The notes beneath the pieces were generated by a model, which worked only from the letters and a program-made list of their open reading frames with translations, had not been told where the DNA came from and did not search any database. This document shows positions 56,753 through 64,000 of a stretch of 64,000 bases of DNA, piece after piece (position 1 is the first letter of the stretch; the number at the start of each line of letters is the position of its first letter). The DNA is from Colias croceus (Eukaryota; Arthropoda; Insecta; Lepidoptera; Pieridae). The DNA lies in assembly GCF_905220415.1 (NCBI RefSeq), contig NC_059548.1:8248501-8312500 (forward strand), read 5' to 3'. Both the position numbers and the translations under genes were made by a program.

Positions 56753-58233
56753 CAAGAAGCTTATATCTTATACACTGGAGATTTCGGTATGAACATTTGA
56801 CGTGTAACAAGAAAATTGTTGTGTTTTATCACTTTCACACCTAACTTGGTATTGCCACTGTTAATACGAAGTTTTCCCAAGGCTACTATGTATGCCGTAA
56901 TATTCTGTGCAAAAGGTTAGTTTTTGTACATGAGTTTGTTGATAAATTGCCAACAACGTCATTCAGAAGCATTGTTGGATGAGACAATTATTATTTCTGC
57001 TAAATAAAATAAGTATCGGACTAATTATTAAAAAGCGATACTCCCTGATTATGGGTAGTTACCATAATAAAATTGTAGCAACTCTCACTTTGACAATATG
57101 GCATAAGTGTCAAAAAAATTGCGTCGCTTCGAATATTTAAGTTAATATTGTTGCGTATTTAATAAATATTTTCCGAATATAAATAATGTATTGCATTGTG
57201 AAAAATTGCAGAAGTGTTTGGACACCAAATTCTGGCATAGAATTTCACAGGCAAGTGTATATTTACGTTATTTACAATATTCCTCAATACTGCTGCATTT
57301 ACCTGTTAAGAATCATTTCAATGGCAAAAATTGTAAAATTTTGCATCATTTTAGAAAGCAGTCATGTTAAATTTGTTATTTTCCTAATACTTTATCATTT
57401 TTCAACAAGTTTTCAATAAACAAAATTAACAAGTAAGGTAACCATGATGACGAGTTTTTATGGATAGTGAAGAGAATATATTGTAATAACAATATTATGA
57501 TGAAATTTAGAACACCATTTTCAAGATTTTTACTAGTAATGAAACAACACTCGACATCGGTATTGCACTCATAATATGTAATTCTAAGATTGTTCGTTTT
57601 TACATTGAAATTTATACTTTTTTAACTTACCTCATATTTTTTGTTTTAGGTATTTCAGCTTTCCAAAAAGGAAAATAAAAAGAAATATCAAGGGTAAAAT
57701 TACTGAGGATTACGACCCCGAAAAAAATACCTTTTGAAAAATAAACTTAGTTGTGCAAGGCGTTTATTATAAACAGTTTTTCTTTGATGATTTTGGCTTG
57801 AAATTGACCCGTCGAAGCAACGCGTTTAAAAAGAAGATCTGAGTAGCTTACAATTTGGTAAACAGCATCTGATGCAAAACACAACTTTCCTCTGTTTACA
57901 AAGGATGTTAACGATATATATCGGTTCATATCCAGGCTTTGTAGCCAAGAGTTATTTAAAACTATCATTCTATACCAATTAAAATTGTATGTACCTATAA
58001 AGTATGGCCAGTTATATTATAATATAATTAATACTGTTAAAAATATATGTCGTTATTATTTATAGACCATGATTTTTAGTTTTTTCTATTTCGAAAATCC
58101 TGAATATACAAACCAGTGTGGTCACCCACAGAAAGAGACAAAAAACAACACTGACGTCATTCAAGGTTATATTTTCTTGTGACAAGTCAATGGTCATAGT
58201 GCAATCTCCAGTGTATTAGTTATAAGCTTCTTG
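56753..58233 (+). mobile_element. Second P-element-like THAP transposon
   Basis: An 8-bp duplication GTTGTGAC (56745-56752 and 58234-58241) brackets inverted ends CAAGAAGCTTATA..ACACTGGAGATT and the complement at 58204-58233. 1.48 kb. A split THAP exon pair on the + strand is the only coding trace. It begins about 190 bp upstream of the RNF25 start codon, so it is in or beside that promoter. Confidence 0.85.
57186..57739 (+). pseudogene. Truncated, spliced THAP reading frame of P-like element 2
   Basis: Exon 1 (57186-57250) encodes MYCIVKNCRSVWTPNSGIEF and ends before GCAAGT, a consensus GC-type donor. A second exon follows the acceptor at 57649 or the one at 57658. The latter gives a phase-correct FHxFPKR, the THAP signature. 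The frame stops soon after (EDYDPEKNTF, then TGA at 57737-57739), before the Trp and C-x2-H parts of the domain, so the finger is incomplete. Confidence 0.6.
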
Positions 58234-58665
58234 GTTGTGACATAAGGTAATGACGTTTGTTGTTTGACAGATTATGTCATTGCTATTTCGTTAAAATAGC
58301 TGCCATTCATAAAAATAATATCTTTTTCGATAACTTTTTCTAAAGAGACGATTATCCGTGTTTTTCAATGTTTGTACCTTCATCCATACTTATATTTATT
58401 TTTTAACACAATTTGAATTAACTTTGATTATTTCGAAAAAACTACAATGAAACGAAAGCTTTAAAATTTTTTCCAACAATAATTAATAATTACTAACGAT
58501 AAATCGATTGCACGCATCAATTCACGCGCATTACTGGATTCTGGCGGGAATTTGAAAAAGCGCGGTTCATAGTTTTGAACTTTAAATTAAATTAAATACG
58601 ATTTCTTTATAAATAAGTGTAAATAAGTTTAAAATTATAACATTAATATAGCGTATTCATAAAAA

Positions 58666-59535
58666 ATGGATGGAAATGAGGGGGGCGGCGATAACCCGCC
58701 CACCTCTAAGAAGAGACCACGACATCCAGAAGATCGAGATGTTTCGGGTACTGGCGGCGGTGGTGAGAGTGACTCTTCTTTTCTACCTTTCCGTAAACCA
58801 AATTATAAAAGACTTTATCCGGAAAGTAACATTAACATGCAATTCAAAGTATTTGTGGAAAGTAACAACAAAGAAGAAAGAATAGGAAATAAAAGTCCAG
58901 TTTATTTAAATCATATATTTAACAATATAAAAGGTGTGGTGGCACTGAGGCGTATTAGCGCCAATAAAATAGTTGTGATTTTCAACCAGCACAACACTGC
59001 TAACAATTTTCTCAACCACGGCAACTTTCTGCAAAAATACAACATCAAAGCATACATTCCAGCAGCGCAAATAGAAAAGACCGGTATAATCAGATTCGTA
59101 CCAACTAATCTATCAAATAAAGAATTGTTTACAAAGTTAACCTCAGTATATGAAATAATTGCAGTTAGGCGTTTTATGAAAAAAGTAGGACACGAGTTAG
59201 TAGGAACACAAACTGTCAGTATCACATTTCTGACAAATTCCTTACCGGAGAACGTACAATATGATTTATTCTCATATAGAGTTTTTGATTATATTCCTCC
59301 TCTTCAACAATGTTACAAATGTTTTAAATTTAATCATTCTGCTAATATATGTAATGGCAAACAGCGGTGTTCAATCTGTTCAGGTGATCACTCATATAAA
59401 GAATGCAATAGACCAGATGAAATTTGCTGTGTGAATTGCAGTGGACCTCATTCAGCTATTTCTAAAGTATGTCCTATTAAAATGAATAAAATATTAGAGA
59501 AGAAAAATAAAATTACCTATGCTAGTGTTGCTTAA
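58666..59535 (+). CDS. LINE ORF1, gag-like with three CCHC knuckles
   Basis: 289 codons from ATG (MDGNEGGGDNPPTSKKRPRH). Three zinc knuckles sit at about 216-269: CYKCFKFNHSANIC, CSICSGDHSYKEC and CVNCSGPHSAISKVC, as in ORF1 of I- and R1-type LINEs, which bind the RNA in the RNP. The stop at 59533-59535 is probably a mutation. The same frame stays open for 91 more codons to a TAA at 59809-59811 that overlaps the ORF2 ATG (TAATG). Confidence 0.85.
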   Translation: MDGNEGGGDNPPTSKKRPRHPEDRDVSGTGGGGESDSSFLPFRKPNYKRLYPESNINMQFKVFVESNNKEERIGNKSPVYLNHIFNNIKGVVALRRISANKIVVIFNQHNTANNFLNHGNFLQKYNIKAYIPAAQIEKTGIIRFVPTNLSNKELFTKLTSVYEIIAVRRFMKKVGHELVGTQTVSITFLTNSLPENVQYDLFSYRVFDYIPPLQQCYKCFKFNHSANICNGKQRCSICSGDHSYKECNRPDEICCVNCSGPHSAISKVCPIKMNKILEKKNKITYASVA

Positions 59536-59810
59536 ACAAAAGAAAGTACTGACTTCCCTTCTCTGCCATCACGTGGCATCCCTGTAAATAAAAATGTAAA
59601 TATTGTACAAAAACCTGTAAATAAGTCTGTAAATATTAAACCTGTATTAAAGAATGTAAATATTCACGATATAAAATCACAAATCATTGGAAACAGTGAT
59701 GTGCTTATGGCCCTAGTACACACACTGGTCCAAATAGGCAATAAAAGTGATAACGAACCAATTACTTCTTCATTAATTAAAGATGTCCTCATTAAAAATT
59801 TGTCAACATA

Positions 59811-62800
59811 ATGGATACAAGTACTCATAGAACTCCCTCTTTACGTATTGCGCAATTCAATGTCCAAGGTGCAAATCACAAAAAACCTCTTCTTATAAAA
59901 TTTTTAAATGAAAAAGATATTGATATATGTTTATTGAATGAGACATGGTTGAAAGATCATCAATCATTTCATATTTCTAATTACAATTTTTACAACAGAA
60001 ATTCTAAAAATGCTCGTAATGGTGTGGGAATATTAGTTAAGGAACATTTGAAATACAATGTTTTAAATACCTCTTTTTATGAAGATATACAAAATATAGC
60101 AATAAGTTTATATACAGAAAATACTACACTATCTATTCTCTGTGTGTATTGCCCTCCCTCAAGCAGACATATAAGAATGAATAGATTGCGCAATATTATA
60201 AGAGATTTACCAAAACCTCTTTTTGTGAGTGGTGATTTCAATGCACACCATATTGCTTTTGGATGTCTATCTACTAAAACTCGTGGTCAAAACTTGTATG
60301 ATATAATTGATGAATATGATTTGTGTATTTTGAATAATGGTAGCTTCACTACTGTAAATTATCCTACACGCAATCCTTCAGCAATAGATGTCAGTTTTAT
60401 TAGCCCCGAATTGGCCCCACTTTGTGAGTGGTCTGTGTATGATGATCCTATGGGTAGTTATCATTACCCAACCATCACAGACATTACTATGTGCATTGAA
60501 AGATACACAATCAATAAACATGTTGACAAATTTTTATATAACAAAACTGATTGGACTCATTATGCAGAAACCTCACATTCAATCTTCCAAGACATGATAG
60601 TCAGTGCAGAGAACCCGATGAAATCTTATGAGGAGTTCTGTAATCGGCTTGATAAACTCAAAGAAATTGTAATTCCTAGATTCACCAGGACCAACTTCAG
60701 GAGTAGACCACCAGCTCCCTGGTGGAACAGCATCTGTGAACAATCTGTTATTAAATCTTATGAAGCATTGAAATTGTACAGAAATGATCCAACCATTAAT
60801 AATTACATTAACTATAAAAAATTAGATGCTTTAAAAAAAAGGACTATCAAGGAACAAAAAAGAATTAGCTGGAATAGTTTCTGTAACAATTTCAATAGAA
60901 CTACTCCCATCAGTCAAATCTGGAATCTGATTAAAAGATTTAAGAATATCAGAATTAGTAATAAGTCATATAAAGATGAATTTGTGCAACCACTACTGGA
61001 TAGACTATCAGATAGCACCAATTTGACTGACCGGGTTCAATTAGACAATTATTTTAATATTAATAATGAAAATCCACAATCACGATTTTTATTGGATCCT
61101 TTTTCATGGTCTGAATTCCTAATGAGTTTACAATCTAGGAGAAATACTAGTCCTGGTTTAGACGATTTTCCATATTTATTGATTAAACATCTACCTGAAT
61201 CAATACAAAATTTATTTTTGTGTGTTCTTAATAATCTTTGGCATAAAAAGTTAATACCAAGTTCATGGAAAACTCAATGTGTTCTACCTATACTTAAACA
61301 AGATAAACCACCTGAACAGGCTAGTTCCTATCGCCCAATTTCACTGTCGTCATGTCTTGGAAAGATATTTGAAAACATGGTGAAAACTCGCCTTGATTGG
61401 TATGCAGAATCAAATAGTGTTATCCCTCATGTTCAATATGGATTCCGCAGAGGACGAAGTTGTGCTGACAGTTTCGTTTCTCTTATAAGTGATCTGAAAA
61501 ATGCAAAAGACAAGAGATTACACACAGTTTGTGTATTTCTAGATGTGCAAGGTGCATTTGATAATGTAGATCCTGGCATACTGGTGAAGGTTTTAAGCAA
61601 TGCAGGTGTACCTGGACAATTGTGTAAATGGATTTATGATTTTCTTAATAATAGAATATTATATGTAAAGCATAACAATATCTTACATGGACCCAGAACT
61701 GTGTCAAAGGGTACTATGCAGGGTGCAACTTTATCACCCTTATTATATAATTTGTATACTTGTGAGATATGTAAATATGTAAATACTAAAAATGTAAATA
61801 TACTTCAGTTCGCAGATGATTTAGCATTGTACAGTTCAGATGTGAATTTAACCACAGCCATTAAAAATGTTAACATTGCTTTAAGGCAGTTGAGTAACTA
61901 CTATCAGCACAAATTAAATTTAAAAATAAATGCTGCTAAAAGTAGTGTTATGCTATTTGGTAAGGATTCACCACTAATTAATGTTGTTTTTAATGGTGAT
62001 ATTATTCCAAGAGTAATGTCCCACAAATTCTTGGGTATCATAATTGATCACAAGCTCACATTTGAAGAACATATTAAACATATATCTAGAAATGCATTAA
62101 AAGGTGTTAACATTTTGAGATGTCTAGCAGGTGTAGCATGGGGTGCTGATCCCAAAATACTTTCAATTTTATATAAATCCATAGTCAGAAGTCATTTTGA
62201 TTATAGTTCTTTGGCATATTTAAATAGCACTCATACTCATAAACTGGATATAATACAGAACAAAGCTTTGAGGATCATATCAGGGGCAATGTGTTCGACT
62301 CCCATAAGGGCCATGGAAGTTGAAACAAATATTATGCCTCTGTTATTGAGACGAATCAAACTTGCAAAAAGATATTGTTTAAAACTACTATCATCAAATA
62401 ATCTCCTTATTATAAATAAAATCACCTCACCTCATTTAATAAACACAGATGGTCCACTGACTTCACCTAATGATCTGCTAAAAGGTATATGCCCAACTTT
62501 GTGCCATATTTTCCTGGAAATAAAATCTCAATGTTCAAATGTCAAAAAACAATCTCACTGGTCATGTTACACTCATTCATTCAATAGTATTATACATCCA
62601 ATGTCAATTTTATCTAGGTCAATTGATAACAATTCTGATTTTCTAGCATTCTTAGAAGAGAACCAAAACTATTATACAATCTACACTGATGGTAGTAAAG
62701 GTACAGATTATGTGAGAAGTGCAGTGTATGATCCCCAAAGGGGTACTGCTCAAAGCTTTGTTCTACATCAACAGTGCTCTATTTATACGCAGAGGCATAT

Positions 62801-63574
62801 GCAGTTTTTGAAGCTTTAAAATTGATTAGTTGTGTAAATAATTGTAAATATTTTCTAATCTTAACAGATTCTTTAAGTCTTATAAATAGTCTGGAACTTG
62901 TAAATCTTAATTTTAAAACTAATTATATTATCTATTTTATTAAGGATTTTGTATGGCGGTTGCATAATAAAGGAGCTACAGTTGCATTTATGTGGGTTCC
63001 CTCACATAAAGGTATTCTGGGCAACGAAATAGCGGACAAAACTGCTTATGTAGGGGTCAATGCTATTGACGTCAGAAATGTGATACATGTTCCTATGACT
63101 GATTATTATTACGATGTAAATGTTTCGTTAAATAGTATGTGGTTACAATTCTGGAAGGAGGATCAGAAATTTAAAGGAAAATGGTATGGAAATATTCAAG
63201 AGGATTTACAGAGAAGACCTTGGTATGATGAGCTGGATATAGCTAGTCGTGAGTTTATCACCACAATCAATAGATTAAGATTTGGCCACAATAAAGCACC
63301 CGCACACCTTGCAAGACTGAACATAATTAACAGCAATATATGCACTTTCTGTAATGAGAAGATCGCCGATATGAACCATATTTTCTTCAACTGTCAAAAC
63401 CATATGTTCATATTTCATAGACTAGTATTGGCAAGTGAAATAGTAGAGTACGTAAGTGATTCCTCCCGCCGCCAGTTGTGTGATTTGTTAAAAAACAAAA
63501 AGTGTTATAGTGCGTTATACAAATACATAAAAAACACTGTGGCCTGTGGGAACGATCTAATTACGGACAAATAA
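59811..63574 (+). pseudogene. LINE ORF2: endonuclease, RT, RNase H (one frameshift)
   Basis: An APE-type endonuclease at the N-terminus (FNVQGAN; LNETWL; VSGDFNAHH; SAIDVSFI) is followed by RT motifs: SYRPISLSSCLGKIFENMV, YGFRRGRSCAD, FLDVQGAFDNVD, KGTMQGATLSPLLYNLY, and LQFADDLALY with the Asp pair at about 668-670. RNase H begins YTDGSK (about 958). At about 62790 a one-base loss shifts the frame and the rest continues in the frame 62774-63574: AEAYAVFEAL, LTDSLSLINS and SHKGILGNEIAD (remaining catalytic residues), then a CCHC finger CTFCNEKIADMNHIFFNC. All catalytic residues are present; only the frameshift breaks it. Confidence 0.9.
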
Positions 63575-63727
63575 AGGAAAAATATCTTGAACACTTGTGA
63601 TTAAAAATAAGAATTGGCTTAAAGGTCTCGTAACCAGGCCATTAAATATTAAAAAAAAAAAAAAAATGTTGTGTGGTTTTATGAAACCACGGTAAAAGTG
63701 AAACTTAGGCACAAAATTATCGTATTT

Positions 63728-63745
63728 GTACGATAATTATCGTAC
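63728..63745. repeat. 18-bp perfect palindrome
   Basis: GTACGATAATTATCGTAC, between the LINE A-tail and the 47-bp array. Confidence 0.7.
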
Positions 63746-63763
63746 GGTTCGACCGATTCATTT

Positions 63764-64000
63764 TGGTCTACTCGAAGGAGCGGTCTACTTGGTCTACTCG
63801 GTAATAGGTATGGTCTACTCGAAGGAGTGGTCTAATTGGTCTACTCGGTAATAGGTATGGTCTACTCGAAGGAGCGGTCTTATTGGTCTACTCAGTAATA
63901 GGTTTGGTCTACTCGAATGTGCGATCTACTTGGTCTACTCGGTAATAGGTATGGTCTACTCGAAGGAGCGGTCTTATTGGTCTACTCAGTAATAGGTTTG
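63764..64000. repeat. 47-bp tandem repeat, at least 5 copies, open at the window end
   Basis: ggtctactcgaa recurs at 63764, 63811, 63858, 63905 and 63952. Each unit has the internal sub-repeat ggtctact(c/t) and 'cggtaataggt'. Copies vary at a few sites. The array continues beyond 64000. Confidence 0.9.

Larger units (their letters stand above)
58242..63666 (+). mobile_element. Near-complete I-type LINE
   Basis: ORF1 (gag-like) and ORF2 (EN-RT-RNase H-zinc) lie in tandem and end with a short 3' UTR and an A-run at about 63650-63666. The 5' limit is not resolved: it lies between the P-like TSD (58241) and the ORF1 ATG (58666). The RNase H domain places it in the I group (I/LOA/Nimb-like) rather than Jockey/CR1. 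It carries an in-frame stop in ORF1 and a frameshift in ORF2, so this copy is dead but recent. Confidence 0.85.

Overview
This is eukaryotic DNA, AT-rich and intron-rich, almost certainly from a moth or butterfly. The evidence is the set of dispersed repeats (nonautonomous Helitrons ending in a GC hairpin plus CTAG, MITEs with AACCGACTTC ends, a tRNA-derived SINE, Jockey/CR1 and I-type LINEs) together with three ordinary animal genes split by GT-AG introns. It is not a bacterial accessory region.

Three host genes could be assembled exon by exon with consistent reading phase. (1) DRC10/IQCD (axonemal nexin-dynein regulatory complex, IQ motif), + strand, 92-9641, with its 5' end outside the window. 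Its large intron holds a U2 snRNA gene on the same strand, a cluster of perfect palindromes, and a Helitron remnant. (2) SWAP70/DEF6 homologue (PH domain plus coiled coil), - strand, 10 coding exons, 30572 down to 10724, tail to tail with DRC10. (3) RNF25 (RWD plus RING E3 ubiquitin ligase), - strand, 7 coding exons, 56559 down to 43078. Between SWAP70 and RNF25 lie about 12.5 kb with no convincing gene, only mobile DNA.

Most of the remaining sequence is transposon-derived, and many elements can be closed to the base by terminal repeats and target-site duplications (TSDs). SWAP70 intron 6 carries a 5.75 kb nonautonomous LTR retrotransposon (LTRs with one mismatch in 178 bp, TSD TTCAT) holding a 49-bp tandem array and a decayed gag. 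RNF25 introns carry a 1.5 kb element with about 340-bp inverted ends and a Cys-rich (CXC-like) ORF, a 1.2 kb element built from mirrored 139-bp units, a mariner-like element, and a P-element-like THAP transposon (8-bp TSD GCTGTTGC) split by a LINE with an intact RT ORF. A second P-like THAP element (8-bp TSD GTTGTGAC) sits about 190 bp upstream of the RNF25 start codon. The right end holds a near-complete I-type LINE (gag-like ORF1; EN-RT-RNaseH ORF2) followed by a 47-bp tandem repeat that runs off the window.

Coordinates of splice sites and element ends were read by eye and cross-checked by phase or TSD. No database search was possible, so family names rest on recalled motifs.
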